DNA from: Nitrospinota bacterium
Lineage (GTDB): Bacteria > Nitrospinota_A > UBA7883 > JACRLM01
NCBI GenBank assembly: GCA_016208975.1
Contig: JACQXA010000004.1
Span: 124,001 to 188,000 of the forward strand
DNA length: 64,000 bases
Direction: 5' to 3'
The position numbers were made by a program, and so were the translations under genes. The notes under the pieces are model-generated. The model made no database searches, was not told where the DNA came from, and was given only the letters and a program-made list of their open reading frames with translations. Of this stretch, positions 7,858 to 17,367 are shown piece after piece. How positions within the stretch are numbered: the stretch's first letter is position 1; the number at the start of each line of letters is the position of its first letter.

Positions 7858-9258
7858 TTATGCGGCCACGGACCGGGTTTCTATAACACCGGCCCGCCCA
7901 TTATCGTCCATGCGGATTTCGAACCTGGAGCCTCCAAGATAATCGCTGGCCCATTTCCTGCCCATGAGCATGGCCGTGTCCATGAAAACATATTTGAAAA
8001 GCCCTTGCCGCCCGGCGGTATCCAGGTTGCGCAGTGTGGAAATAGCGGAAAGCGCCCCATCAACCTTTTTCCTGTAACCCATGTCATACCGTGGATATGC
8101 ATGGGAGGCGCAGGTTGAAAAGCATCCAGTAACATTGCGGCGCAGGTTAAACCCAAGCCGCGCCAGGTCGTTTAAAACCCTTTCCAGCAGAGCCCCGTCT
8201 TCCATCCGCCAGGTGGCGTCCCCCATGTTGCAGGGGATTTCCACCATTACCGATGTGCGGCCCTCAGGCGCGCTTTCCGGGCTTCGGCGTTTGGGCTCCT
8301 GGATGCGGGTCATTATGATGTCCGCGTCCGGAGTGTACATCCAGGTGTTTTCCGACAGGTTTTCGACTCCATCCAGTGTGATGTTCAAAAACCTCAAGGC
8401 GCGCCACGGAAGTTTTATATCGGCGGTGTTGGTTGACGCAAGCTGGGCCAGTTCGTCCAGCGGAATGGTGGAAAGAAACCGGGAGCCTTCAACTTCCATA
8501 TCCGCCCCGCGCCGGTTCATGCCCACGGCGCGGACCTCTCCGTTACGGATTATCAGCTTTTCAACCCTGGCGCCGGTGATTACCGTCCCTCCCAAACGCT
8601 CTATCCCGTCCCTCATCCTCTCGAAAATCTCGCCGATGCCGCCCGCCGGATAAAGGTACGAAACGGCGTATGTCCTTGGCGCGAACCTTCCCTTGAGCAT
8701 GGATTTGGCCACGGCGTCCAGCGCCGAGATTAAGGATATGCGCTGTCCCGCCCAGTCCGAAGAGAGGTTCGACGCGGGAACACCCCAAAGTTTTTCCGTG
8801 TATTGTTTGAAGAACATCAGGTTCAGCGGCCTGCCGAACCGCTCGTCCACCCAACGCTCAAAAGAGCCTTCCGGAGCCGCTGATTTCCGGAGTTTAAGAC
8901 GGCCCGCCATATAGCCCCCCAGAAACCGCGCGTTTTCGCGGAAGGATGAATTGGCGATGACGTCGCTAATGTTTATGGGATAGTCGTACTGGCGATCTTT
9001 AAACATGATCACGCTTTTACGCTGGCGGGTTAGCAGGCGGTGGCCCATGAGGTTCTTGATGTCTTCCACCAGCGCCCGGTCACTGGAGATGAAGCGGTGC
9101 CCTCCAAGGTCGAACTGGTACGGGCCCCGGCGGACGGTTTTGCATAGCCCGCCGACAGCATCTTCTTTCTCGATAACGGTGACTTTAACCCCGTTCCGGG
9201 CCAAATCCCAGGCGGCGGTAAGCCCGCACGGCCCGCCGCCCAGAATCACTACACCCAT
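7858..9258 (-). CDS. FAD-dependent oxidoreductase (UDP-galactopyranose mutase/protoporphyrinogen oxidase-like)
   Basis: 466 residues. It begins with a dinucleotide-binding GGGPCGLTAAWDLARNG and continues with EKEDAVGGLCKTV, as in amine-oxidase-fold flavoproteins. The sequence FDLGGHRFIS and the later FFKQYTEKLWGVP resemble the mutase and desaturase-like members often found in polysaccharide or glycolipid loci. The exact reaction is unknown. It follows the porin gene by seven bases and precedes the membrane glycosyltransferase gene, so a role in envelope glycan synthesis is a fair guess. Confidence 0.75.
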   Translation of the reverse strand: MGVVILGGGPCGLTAAWDLARNGVKVTVIEKEDAVGGLCKTVRRGPYQFDLGGHRFISSDRALVEDIKNLMGHRLLTRQRKSVIMFKDRQYDYPINISDVIANSSFRENARFLGGYMAGRLKLRKSAAPEGSFERWVDERFGRPLNLMFFKQYTEKLWGVPASNLSSDWAGQRISLISALDAVAKSMLKGRFAPRTYAVSYLYPAGGIGEIFERMRDGIERLGGTVITGARVEKLIIRNGEVRAVGMNRRGADMEVEGSRFLSTIPLDELAQLASTNTADIKLPWRALRFLNITLDGVENLSENTWMYTPDADIIMTRIQEPKRRSPESAPEGRTSVMVEIPCNMGDATWRMEDGALLERVLNDLARLGFNLRRNVTGCFSTCASHAYPRYDMGYRKKVDGALSAISTLRNLDTAGRQGLFKYVFMDTAMLMGRKWASDYLGGSRFEIRMDDNGRAGVIETRSVAA

Positions 9259-9265
9259 AACCGGA

Positions 9266-10393
9266 TCACCAGAACGCCACCGCCTGGAGCATCACAGCGT
9301 CGTCTTGAACCTCTTTGGCCTTCTCGGTGTTCCACTGGTATTCGGCCTTCAACTGGATGCCGTCCATCACGTGCCCCACGATACCGATGGAGGTTTCGGA
9401 GCGCAAGTTGTCCGTCACCTTCTCGTCGTAATCGTACTGGCCATACCGGGCGGCCAGTTCCACAATGGGGTGTATGAGCGAGCTAACCTGCACGTAATAG
9501 CCGGATACCTCTTTATCCAGCCCCGCCAATGACGAGGCCGCTTCGTCCTTTCCGGTCACATATTCCGCTATAAGGACAGGCGCCCAGCTTATTCCGGTGA
9601 CTGTGTCCGTATCCGCCCGGAGGTGGAGGCCAAGCCTGTCTGATTTATAAAGGTCAAGGTCGTCCCATTTGCCGGAGATATATGAACCGCCAAAGTTGAT
9701 CCCGTCTATGAAACGGTTGAACATGAGCCTGACGCCCACCGATTTTGAATCGTTCCCGCCGCTGGAGTTGTCCCGGGAGACACCGCCGTTCTTGCCGTCA
9801 CCATTCACCACATACAAGTCCATCTCACCGGCGCCGTTCACCACGTAAGCCCCGCCGATGCCCACGTCCGACCAGGTGCCGGGGATAACCTTCCCCTTGT
9901 ACATGACCTTCGGGCGGGAGACCAGCTTGTTCTTGTGGCCCGGATAACTGTAATACTCGATGCCGAATGGAACGTAAAACACGCCCATGTAAACATCGGT
10001 CATATCTATGGGGCTTATTCTGAGCGTGGCGCTGTCTATCTTTATCTTGCCGGAGCCGCCGGTGACCGCCGCGCTGTTCTCCACCTTGGGCGCATGCTCG
10101 TATTCCACCTCGCTGGACAGGTAAGCCCTGTCGTTGAGCTTTACGCCCATCCAGACAGTGATTTTGTGGTTGTCGAACGTCCTGTGGGCGCTTTGCTGGT
10201 CGGTATATTCGAACTGGTAATAACCGTGCCACGCTATCCTGTCCTGCCATGAGGATGGCTGGGCGGTGGCGGTAACGTCGAAAGCGGGCGTGGCTTCGGA
10301 TTGCGCCAGCGCCGGAATCGAGGAAAGCAACAGAACCGCGGCGGCGGCCATAAAAGCTCTCATCGCCTGAAAATTCCGGTTAGACAGAAGCAT
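9266..10393 (-). CDS. Outer-membrane porin-like beta-barrel protein
   Basis: 375 residues. A signal peptide ends near SIPALAQ (residue 31). The body has many short amphipathic strands (HGYYQFEYTD, TVWMGVKLND, LSSEVEYEHAP, MGVFYVPFG) and closes with an aromatic residue (AVAFW), the usual signal for outer-membrane assembly. The layout matches phosphate-selective or alginate-type porins, but no substrate can be assigned. A strong ribosome site (AAGGGAGAAG) precedes the ATG. Being downstream of the FTR1 permease gene, it may provide outer-membrane passage for the same iron uptake route; this is inference. Confidence 0.8.
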   Translation of the reverse strand: MLLSNRNFQAMRAFMAAAAVLLLSSIPALAQSEATPAFDVTATAQPSSWQDRIAWHGYYQFEYTDQQSAHRTFDNHKITVWMGVKLNDRAYLSSEVEYEHAPKVENSAAVTGGSGKIKIDSATLRISPIDMTDVYMGVFYVPFGIEYYSYPGHKNKLVSRPKVMYKGKVIPGTWSDVGIGGAYVVNGAGEMDLYVVNGDGKNGGVSRDNSSGGNDSKSVGVRLMFNRFIDGINFGGSYISGKWDDLDLYKSDRLGLHLRADTDTVTGISWAPVLIAEYVTGKDEAASSLAGLDKEVSGYYVQVSSLIHPIVELAARYGQYDYDEKVTDNLRSETSIGIVGHVMDGIQLKAEYQWNTEKAKEVQDDAVMLQAVAFW

Positions 10394-10462
10394 GACTTCT
10401 CCCTTCTTTATTCAAATCCCGGTTAGCAAAAACGGGCCGCCAACACCTTTATGGCGGCTCGA

Positions 10463-11080
10463 TCACTTAAACCCGGGAAATGTTCGCTCAATAAGGTTTT
10501 CAATAGTTTTCACGGCCTGCTCCCCGGCTACCGGGTCGGCCGCTTTTTTACCAACACCAAACACGCCTGGGTTGCCCATGGCCACTAACGCCTTGTCAAA
10601 CTGTTCAAGTATCGCCTTTGAACGTTCGGGGCTCTGTTTTTTAACGTTCCCGTCCAGAACGTCAAGGTAACTCTGGCGCGCCATTGCCAAACGGGATTTG
10701 GATGTCTTGAAATTCCCCTCCCCATCTTTCAAGTTGCGCCACAGCTTTTCCCTTATGGAGAGGTAAACCATATTGGCCAAATGCGCCGCGGTTGCCGAAA
10801 CGTCTTTCTTCGTAACCGAATCCCTGATTTTCGGAACCAGCTTGTCCGCTTCGAACAGGTGCCCCTTCTGAAGAGCCACACCTTCATCCGCAAGTTTTAC
10901 CACGTCCCCCCACTGGCCAGCCCTGGCTGACGAAACGGCGGACTTGAAAATGGTGGCCATGGGGTCTTCTTTTTCACCATAGCCGTATGCGAAAGCGGAG
11001 GATGCGTAAAAGAACACGGAAAGGATTAGAAAATAGAAGCCGGTACGCGCCCTTAAAAGGTCAAGCTTTCCTGGCTTCAT
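10463..11080 (-). CDS. Exported partner protein of the FTR1 permease
   Basis: 205 residues with a signal peptide (a hydrophobic stretch ending SSAFAYG near residue 32). The mature part is mostly helical and polar, with no metal-binding cluster that I can name. Its start overlaps the end of the FTR1 gene by 20 bases, so the two are translationally coupled. Proteins or domains in this position commonly act as periplasmic partners of FTR1-type permeases. That role is inferred from context, not from a recognised domain. Confidence 0.7.
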   Translation of the reverse strand: MKPGKLDLLRARTGFYFLILSVFFYASSAFAYGYGEKEDPMATIFKSAVSSARAGQWGDVVKLADEGVALQKGHLFEADKLVPKIRDSVTKKDVSATAAHLANMVYLSIREKLWRNLKDGEGNFKTSKSRLAMARQSYLDVLDGNVKKQSPERSKAILEQFDKALVAMGNPGVFGVGKKAADPVAGEQAVKTIENLIERTFPGFK

Positions 11081-11888
11081 TCCCTACTCCTCTGTGATCC
11101 CTGGTGAATATGAACCATGCGCCCGCCAGATAGCCCAAATATGCCAAGGCCTGCAAGGACGACGGTGAAGAGTTATAACCGAACAGGGCTTTTAAGAATA
11201 TGCCAAACTCGCTTTCATCGGACAAAAGCCAGCCGATGTCAAAAAGATGGCCGGTCATCAGTGGCAGGAAGCTTATGTCCTGCATTATCCCTATCATGTT
11301 CGCCAGAAGCCCGGCGGCGATTAGTATAATCAGCCCGCCGGTTATCTTGAAGAAGGTCTTAAGCGGAAGGGATTTCATGCCCAGGAAAATCATGGCCGTA
11401 ACGGCAAGGGCCAGCGCCAAACCCAAAAGCCCGCCGTAGAACACATCCGAACCCATACTTTCCCCATATAGGGCGCCAAGGAAGAGGACCGTCTCAAACC
11501 CCTCGCGAAGCACGGCAAGATAGGCCATGAACGCCAGCGCGAACATGCTACCGGCGCTTATGGCCTGCTCCAGCTTCCGCTCCACCTCGCCTTTGACGCT
11601 TCCGCTGTTCCTGCTCATCCATATGACCATGTAGGAAAGCACCGCCACCGCAAAGCCCATTATTGAAACTTTTATATACAGCTCGGCGGCGGAATTTTCA
11701 AACCCGCTCATGAAAACCTGAATGCCCACCGCCAGGACAAACGCCGTTACAATACCCAACCCTACACCGGTGAAAATCCATTTAAACAGACCTTTAAGGC
11801 CGGAACGGGAAAGGTAGGAAAGAATGATCCCCACCACCAGGAAGGCTTCCAGCCCTTCCCGGAACGTGATAAGCATACCGCCAGTCAT
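11061..11888 (-). CDS. FTR1-family iron permease
   Basis: 275 residues with seven predicted membrane segments. The two family signatures are present: REGLEAFLVVG near residue 10 and LREGFETVLFLGA near residue 127. Their glutamates carry ferric or ferrous iron across the inner membrane in EfeU/Ftr1 proteins. A Fur-type operator lies 58 bases upstream of the start. The gene heads a run of minus-strand genes (exported partner, porin, and on to nfi), so at least the first three probably form an iron-regulated uptake operon. Confidence 0.92.
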   Translation of the reverse strand: MTGGMLITFREGLEAFLVVGIILSYLSRSGLKGLFKWIFTGVGLGIVTAFVLAVGIQVFMSGFENSAAELYIKVSIMGFAVAVLSYMVIWMSRNSGSVKGEVERKLEQAISAGSMFALAFMAYLAVLREGFETVLFLGALYGESMGSDVFYGGLLGLALALAVTAMIFLGMKSLPLKTFFKITGGLIILIAAGLLANMIGIMQDISFLPLMTGHLFDIGWLLSDESEFGIFLKALFGYNSSPSSLQALAYLGYLAGAWFIFTRDHRGVGNEARKA

Positions 11889-11945
11889 TTAAAGCAAAAC
11901 CTCCCTGAAACACCACTGCGACGCCCCTCTGGCATGCGCCTTGTC

Positions 11946-11964
11946 GATATTGATAATGAATATC
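11946..11964 (-). promoter_or_regulatory. Fur box
   Basis: GATATTGATAATGAATATC matches the 19-base Fur consensus at 16 positions, with perfect GATATT and AATATC arms. It lies 58 bases ahead of the FTR1 gene, where an iron-loaded repressor would block transcription. Confidence 0.75.
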
Positions 11965-12098
11965 AAAAACGATAAGGCCGGTCAAGGTTTTTCTTTTTTC
12001 GAAGGGACGGCCTAATCGGGAGAAGCATTCTATTGTTAACAGGGGTGAGGTTGGCGCCAGTGACTGGCGGTGGTTACCGCCACTTTAATATGGTTATA

Positions 12099-12129
12099 TT
12101 GACAATTGCCCGACAGTTTTTTATATAAT
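12099..12129 (+). promoter_or_regulatory. Consensus sigma-70 promoter ahead of the Ehr operon
   Basis: TTGACA (12099-12104) and TATAAT (12124-12129) are both perfect, with a somewhat long 19-base spacer. The likely start of transcription near 12136 leaves an untranslated leader of about 190 bases before the first gene. The rest of 11889-12325 carries the Fur box and no gene I would support. Confidence 0.6.
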
Positions 12130-12325
12130 GTCCGCTTTGAGCCGATAATCGCTATTGGGAGAGTGGGTACCCGGTAAAATGGATGCTGAAGAAGACGCAT
12201 GTTCCGGCGGCGCAACGCCATCCTCAATATGCCTGAATTTTTTACAGCCCCACACCCTCACCTTAAGACACCCCGAACAAACAACCAGATAACCATCAAA
12301 AACCTCCGGAAGTAGCAGACAAGCC

Positions 12326-14317
12326 TTGGACATTTATTTTCTTTCCATTGCGGTGATAACCGGCTCCGGGTTCATTTCCCTTATCGCTACCCGGAACGGC
12401 AAAGCGGCCACTGTAATTGGCGCGTCGGGAGCGGTGGCTGGGTGTCTGCTTGGCCTTTATTCAGCAATAAACGCCCTTTTGGGAGGTGGGTTTTCATATA
12501 AAGGCTACTGGTGGGCGCCCTTTGGCTCTCTGGCGTTGAACGTGGACTCGCTAAGCGCGTTTTTCATGCTACCCCTGTTCACCGTGTGCGGAGTCGCGGC
12601 GGTTTACGGCGCCGGATACCTTTGGCATGACGCGGGAAAAAGGAGACTCGGGCCTCCCTGGTTTTTCTTCAACCTCCTGGTGGCCTCCATGGCTGTGGTC
12701 ACGGCCGCCGCCAACGGCGTGCTTTTCCTGGTGGCGTGGGAAGTGATGTCCATCGCCTCCTTCTTTCTCGTGATGTTCGATCATCACAAGCCGGAAACAA
12801 GACACGCCGGGTTCGTTTATCTTGTGGCCACCCATCTGGGGGCGGCCTTTATTTTCGCCCTATTCGCAATCCTGGCCAGCGGCGCGGGCTCGCTGGACTT
12901 CGCGGATTTCCAGGGTGGCCTGACACCTTGGACGGCCACGGCGATATTCATATTGGCATTGATAGGCTTCGGTTCCAAGGCGGGGGTTGTTCCCTTCCAC
13001 GTATGGTTGCCAGAAGCCCATCCGGCGGCGCCCAGCCATGTATCCGCCGTCATGTCGGGTGTGATGATAAAAATGGGTGTGTACGGCATTTTCCGTACCC
13101 TCACTTTCCTTGGCGCCCCGGAAATATGGTGGGGCGGGTTACTGTTGGGTATAGGCATTGTCTCCGGGCTTTTCGGGGTGATAATGGCGATGGGCCAGCG
13201 GGACATAAAACGGCTGTTGGCCTATTCAACCGTAGAGAACGCCGGGATAATCCTGTTAGCTACCGGGCTGGGGGTGATGGGGGTTGCCAACGGGAGCGCC
13301 ACCCTTTCGGCTCTGGGTTTCGCCGGGGCGTTTTTCCATATATGGAACCACTCGCTTTTCAAAAGCCTTCTTTTCATGGGGGCCGGAGCCGTGTTACACG
13401 AAACCGGCGAGAAGAACATGGAAAAACTGGGCGGCCTTATAAAGAGAATGCCTTATACCGGCGCCCTGTTCATTTTCGGCTCCGTGGCCATTTGCGGATT
13501 GCCCCCTTTAAACGGTTTCGCCGGGGAGTTCATCATTTACCTTGGGGCGTTCCACAGCCTGTCGGCCAAGACCGGATTGATTGTGGCCTCAGCTCCGGTA
13601 GTAGCCATCGCCGGGCTGGCGGTTATAGGAGGCCTGGCGGTGGCGGTGTTCGTTAAAGCCGCCGGGGTGGTTTTTCTTGGTGAACCAAGATCCTCTCAGG
13701 CCGGACAGGCTCACGAGCCGGGCCTGCGCATGACCGGCGCCATGACGGCTTTGGCGGCGCTCATGGGTTTCACAGCCCTTTTCGCCCCGGCTTTTCCCAG
13801 GTTCATTGCCGGCCCTGTATCCATGATGACGCGGCAGGACATGCTGATATCAGTGGAAACGCTGGAATGGGCGGGGCAATCGCTGTTCAGCGTTAACGCC
13901 GGGTTGATACTTACTTTGGTAATTATCGCCGGGGTTACGCTGATTCGGAAAGCCGCGCTGGGTGAAAGGAACGTGCGGCGGGCCATCACTTGGGACTGCG
14001 GTTATTCCGCCCCCACCGCACGGATGCAATATACGGGCTCATCATTCTCCCAGCCTGCAGCCGATTTTTTCGCCATCACCTTGCGGCCTTCCAAAAAACT
14101 CGACATGAAACAAACAATCTTCCCCGAGGGCGCCTCTTTCTCCTCATCTGTCAGCGACGTGGTGGACGAAAAGCTGTATGGAGGGTTGTTCAGGCAGGGT
14201 GAAAAGCTGGCCATTGGCGCTCAAAAAATAAAGGCCATTTACGCCAACACCTATATTTTCTACACCGCCGGGGCGCTTATAGCCCTGCTGGCGTGGGGAT
14301 TCGGGGTGTTCCAATGA
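12326..14317 (+). CDS. Antiporter-like proton-channel subunit, HyfB/NuoL type
   Basis: 663 residues with about fifteen membrane helices. It has the Mrp/NuoL proton-transporter core, including MEVMSIASFFLV-type glutamate in helix 5 (AWEVMSIASFFL), AHPAAPSHVSAVMSG and the later HSLFKSLLFMGAGAV lysine segment. It begins with TTG at 12326 after GGAAG. It is the first gene of six on the plus strand and ends in an ATGA overlap with the next gene. In hydrogenase-4, HyfB is the distal ion-pumping subunit, and the same role is expected here. Confidence 0.88.
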   Translation: MDIYFLSIAVITGSGFISLIATRNGKAATVIGASGAVAGCLLGLYSAINALLGGGFSYKGYWWAPFGSLALNVDSLSAFFMLPLFTVCGVAAVYGAGYLWHDAGKRRLGPPWFFFNLLVASMAVVTAAANGVLFLVAWEVMSIASFFLVMFDHHKPETRHAGFVYLVATHLGAAFIFALFAILASGAGSLDFADFQGGLTPWTATAIFILALIGFGSKAGVVPFHVWLPEAHPAAPSHVSAVMSGVMIKMGVYGIFRTLTFLGAPEIWWGGLLLGIGIVSGLFGVIMAMGQRDIKRLLAYSTVENAGIILLATGLGVMGVANGSATLSALGFAGAFFHIWNHSLFKSLLFMGAGAVLHETGEKNMEKLGGLIKRMPYTGALFIFGSVAICGLPPLNGFAGEFIIYLGAFHSLSAKTGLIVASAPVVAIAGLAVIGGLAVAVFVKAAGVVFLGEPRSSQAGQAHEPGLRMTGAMTALAALMGFTALFAPAFPRFIAGPVSMMTRQDMLISVETLEWAGQSLFSVNAGLILTLVIIAGVTLIRKAALGERNVRRAITWDCGYSAPTARMQYTGSSFSQPAADFFAITLRPSKKLDMKQTIFPEGASFSSSVSDVVDEKLYGGLFRQGEKLAIGAQKIKAIYANTYIFYTAGALIALLAWGFGVFQ

Positions 14318-15219
14318 GCTATTCCGCGGGCTTTTCGCTGATTACCCCAATCTTCGCGTTCGCCCTATCCCCGCTTATGGTTGGCATAATAAACAGGACC
14401 AAGGCGGCCTGGGCAGGCAGGCAGGGCCCGCCCATACTTCAACCTTATTACGACCTGGCCAAGCTCACCGAGAAGAGCGCCGTTTACAGCAAAACCGTAT
14501 CCTGGGTGTTCTTGGCGGGTCCCATCGCCGGGTTTTCCGCCATGGCCGTGGCGGCAATTTTAATGCCCTTCGGGGGCCTGCCCTCGCCCTTGGCTTTTGA
14601 GGGGGACATTGTTCTGCTGGCTTACCTTATGGGGCTTGCAAGGCTTGTAACCATCCTGGCCGCCATGGACACGGGCTCCGCCTTCGAAGGGATGGGCGCA
14701 AGCCGCGAGGCTTTCTATTCGGCGTTGGCGGAGATAGTCTTCTTCCTGGCCTTATGCGCCCTTACATGGCAGACCGGCTCCATTTCCATGTCCGGCATAT
14801 TGAATTTCGACGGCCCCCTTAACGGGCCATCCACGGCCCTGCTGTCGGCGGCGCTTTTCGTGGCGGCGCTGGCCGAGAACGCCAGGATCCCGGTGGACGA
14901 CCCAAACACCCACCTGGAGCTGACCATGATCCACGAAGTGATGGTACTGGACCATTCCGGGCCGGACTTTGCGCTGATCCAGTATGGACAGGCCATAAAG
15001 CTTTGGATATTCTCCGCCCTGCTGACACAGATACTTACCCCCCACGGCGGGGGGACGCTGTTAACGCTGATATACAACATCAACATGATGCTGGCGATAG
15101 CCATTTTCATCGGCACGGTGGAATCCACCATGGCCCGACTAAGGCTTGTGAACGTGCCGCAGTTTCTAATCGGGGCCGCGGCGCTGTCGGCCCTGAGCGT
15201 GATTCTTCTTTTAAGGTGA
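14314..15219 (+). CDS. Membrane anchor subunit, HyfC/NuoH type
   Basis: 301 residues, about eight helices. The start ATG at 14314 overlaps the HyfB stop (ATGA). The sequence GRQGPPILQPYYDLAKL near residues 34-50 and ENARIPVDDPNTHLELTMIHE near residues 187-207 are the conserved NuoH/HycD loops that contact the iron-sulfur subunit and form the entry of the coupling channel. Four bases separate it from the next gene. Confidence 0.93.
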   Translation: MSYSAGFSLITPIFAFALSPLMVGIINRTKAAWAGRQGPPILQPYYDLAKLTEKSAVYSKTVSWVFLAGPIAGFSAMAVAAILMPFGGLPSPLAFEGDIVLLAYLMGLARLVTILAAMDTGSAFEGMGASREAFYSALAEIVFFLALCALTWQTGSISMSGILNFDGPLNGPSTALLSAALFVAALAENARIPVDDPNTHLELTMIHEVMVLDHSGPDFALIQYGQAIKLWIFSALLTQILTPHGGGTLLTLIYNINMMLAIAIFIGTVESTMARLRLVNVPQFLIGAAALSALSVILLLR

Positions 15220-15223
15220 ACCA

Positions 15224-15892
15224 ATGATGAACGTGGCGCAGATATGGCCGGCGCTGATGAACCTGGTGTTCATGGCCCTGCTTATATCCAGCCTTTACCT
15301 TTTGGGCACAAGCCGAATAGGCGCCCTTATCTCCACCGCCGGGGCGCAGGGTGTTCTGCTGGCCGTTTTGCCGCTGTTCCCGCAGGTTGGGGAGTTTTCG
15401 TATCACGCCATATTGCTGGCCGTGGCTTCCGGCCTGATAAAGGGGGCTCTCATACCGTGGCTTCTGCTGTACGCCCTGCGGGACGCGAACATAAAACGGG
15501 AGGTGGAGCCTTATGTGGGCTATTCGCTTTCACTGGCCATGGGGGTGGCTTTTATCGCCATTTCTTTCTGGTTCGCCGCGAAGATAGCCGGAGTGGATTC
15601 CGATGGGGCCACCGCTTCTTTCGTGGCTGTGGCCATCTCCATGACCCTTTGTGGCCTGTTCATCATCGCAAGCAGGAAGAAGGCCCTCACACAGGTTATA
15701 GGTTACCTTACGCTGGAGAACGGCATATACGTGTTCGGCGTCTCCCTGGCGGCGCACCAGCCCTTTGTGGTGGACATGGGCATTTTCCTCGACGTGTTCG
15801 TGTTCGTGTTCGTGGGGGGCATAGTGGGTTTCAGGATTAACAGGACGTTCGACAGCATAGAGCAGATCGCCGAAAGCGAGGAAGAGTCATGA
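15224..15892 (+). CDS. Small membrane subunit, HyfE/NuoK-like
   Basis: 222 residues with six or seven helices. The first part resembles NuoK (short helices with conserved glutamates, as in YLTLENGIYVFG). The C-terminus is a short acidic cytoplasmic tail. It lies between the HyfC-type and HyfF-type genes in the usual hydrogenase-4 order and overlaps the next gene by four bases (ATGA). Confidence 0.85.
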   Translation: MMNVAQIWPALMNLVFMALLISSLYLLGTSRIGALISTAGAQGVLLAVLPLFPQVGEFSYHAILLAVASGLIKGALIPWLLLYALRDANIKREVEPYVGYSLSLAMGVAFIAISFWFAAKIAGVDSDGATASFVAVAISMTLCGLFIIASRKKALTQVIGYLTLENGIYVFGVSLAAHQPFVVDMGIFLDVFVFVFVGGIVGFRINRTFDSIEQIAESEEES

Positions 15893-17367
15893 CGCTGGCC
15901 ATTGTGCTGACTCCAGCGCTGGCCGGCGTGGCCGCCCTTCTTATCAATTGGGACAAGGCCCGCCGCAAACTGCTGGTGGCCGCCGCCGCCGCCCATTCCA
16001 TCCTGGTGGGCTCCATGTGGCTGGAAGGGCCCAGCCGTGACCAGTCCCTTTATTTCGCGCTGGATCCGCTGGGATTATATTTCATCACCATCACCTCGAC
16101 GCTTTTCATGGCCGCTTCCATTTACGGGGCGGACTACCTGGCGCGGGAGGATAAACACCGCCGGCCCGATTTCGAGGACGGCTCCCTTTTTTCCAACCAG
16201 CCGGAAAAGTTTTTCACGGGGTTTTTGCTTTTGTTCCTTTCGGCAATGAGCTTTGTGGCGGCCAGCAGGCACCTGGGCATGATATGGATAGCCATTGAAT
16301 GCACCACGCTGGTCTCGGCGCCGCTTATCTATTTCCACCGGCGCCTTCCCGCGCTGGAGGCCATGTGGAAATACCTGCTGGTCTGCTCGGTTGGCATAGC
16401 CTTGGCCCTGCTGGGGGTTTTTTCCATGGCTACCGCCGCCGTAAAAGCGGGCGGGCCCCAGGCGTCGTTGTCTTTGGCTGGGCTTGCCAGCCTGGCCGGA
16501 AGCATGGACCACGCATGGCTGAAGATGGCGTTCATCTTCCTGTTCGTGGGGTTTGGCACAAAGATGGGTCTGGCGCCGTTCCACATGTGGCTTCCGGACG
16601 CCCACGGGGAATCCCCCTCGATGGTGTCGGCGCTTCTTTCAGGATCCCTATTAAACTGCGCGTTCCTGGGAATACTCAGGACCCATCAAACCCTGCTGGC
16701 GGCTGGCATGGCCGATTTCACCGGCCCGATTTTCATCAGCTTCGGCCTTTTCTCCATGCTGGCGGCGGCCATCTTCATAATCCGGCAGGAGGATTTTAAG
16801 AAAACCCTGGCCTACTCTTCCGTGGAGCATATGGGCATACTGGCGCTGGGGGTGGGCATTGGGGGCGCGGGCGTATTCGGCGCCATGTTGCATGTGGCGG
16901 CCCATTCGCTCACCAAGGCGTCGCTTTTCATGACCGCCGGGAACATTCTGGGTTACTTCCGCACCAAGAACCCGGACATGGTAAAAGGCGCCATAAAAGC
17001 ATTGCCGGTGTCAGGTATTCTTTGGGTCGGGGGTTTTATGGCCATCACCGGAGCGCCCCCCTTCCCCACTTTCATAAGCGAATTCACAATATTAAAGGCC
17101 GCAGTGGACGGCGGATACCTCTTCACAGCCTTCGGCTACCTTTTCCTGCTGGCGGTGATATTCATCGGGATGGCCGTGGCGTTTCTACCCATGGCTTATG
17201 GCGACCCTACGGCTCCGTCCAATTTCAACATTAGGACGGAATCCAGCCTGTCTTACCTGCCCCCGGCCATTTTGCTTCTGTGCGGCCTCACGCTCACTTT
17301 CTATATGCCCCAGGCGTTTATAGACACGCTCCACCAGACGGCCGCCATGCTGGGAGGCGGGTTATGA
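15889..17367 (+). CDS. Second antiporter-like subunit, HyfF/NuoN type
   Basis: 492 residues, about fourteen helices. It carries the transporter core with IAIECTTLVSAPLIYFHR (helix-5 glutamate), APFHMWLPDAHGESPSMVS and HVAAHSLTKASLFM. It is the second predicted ion-pumping module of the complex. An ATGA overlap couples it to the large-subunit gene. Confidence 0.9.
   Translation: MTLAIVLTPALAGVAALLINWDKARRKLLVAAAAAHSILVGSMWLEGPSRDQSLYFALDPLGLYFITITSTLFMAASIYGADYLAREDKHRRPDFEDGSLFSNQPEKFFTGFLLLFLSAMSFVAASRHLGMIWIAIECTTLVSAPLIYFHRRLPALEAMWKYLLVCSVGIALALLGVFSMATAAVKAGGPQASLSLAGLASLAGSMDHAWLKMAFIFLFVGFGTKMGLAPFHMWLPDAHGESPSMVSALLSGSLLNCAFLGILRTHQTLLAAGMADFTGPIFISFGLFSMLAAAIFIIRQEDFKKTLAYSSVEHMGILALGVGIGGAGVFGAMLHVAAHSLTKASLFMTAGNILGYFRTKNPDMVKGAIKALPVSGILWVGGFMAITGAPPFPTFISEFTILKAAVDGGYLFTAFGYLFLLAVIFIGMAVAFLPMAYGDPTAPSNFNIRTESSLSYLPPAILLLCGLTLTFYMPQAFIDTLHQTAAMLGGGL

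Noticed and set aside
12121-12333. 70-residue minus-strand reading frame with CSGC and WGC
   Set aside because: It overlaps the consensus promoter and the start of the Ehr operon, has no ribosome site, and the cysteine pattern is incomplete.
12736-13656. 306-residue plus-strand frame
   Set aside because: It is out of frame inside the HyfB-type gene and rich in Arg, Gly and Pro, as expected for a shadow frame.
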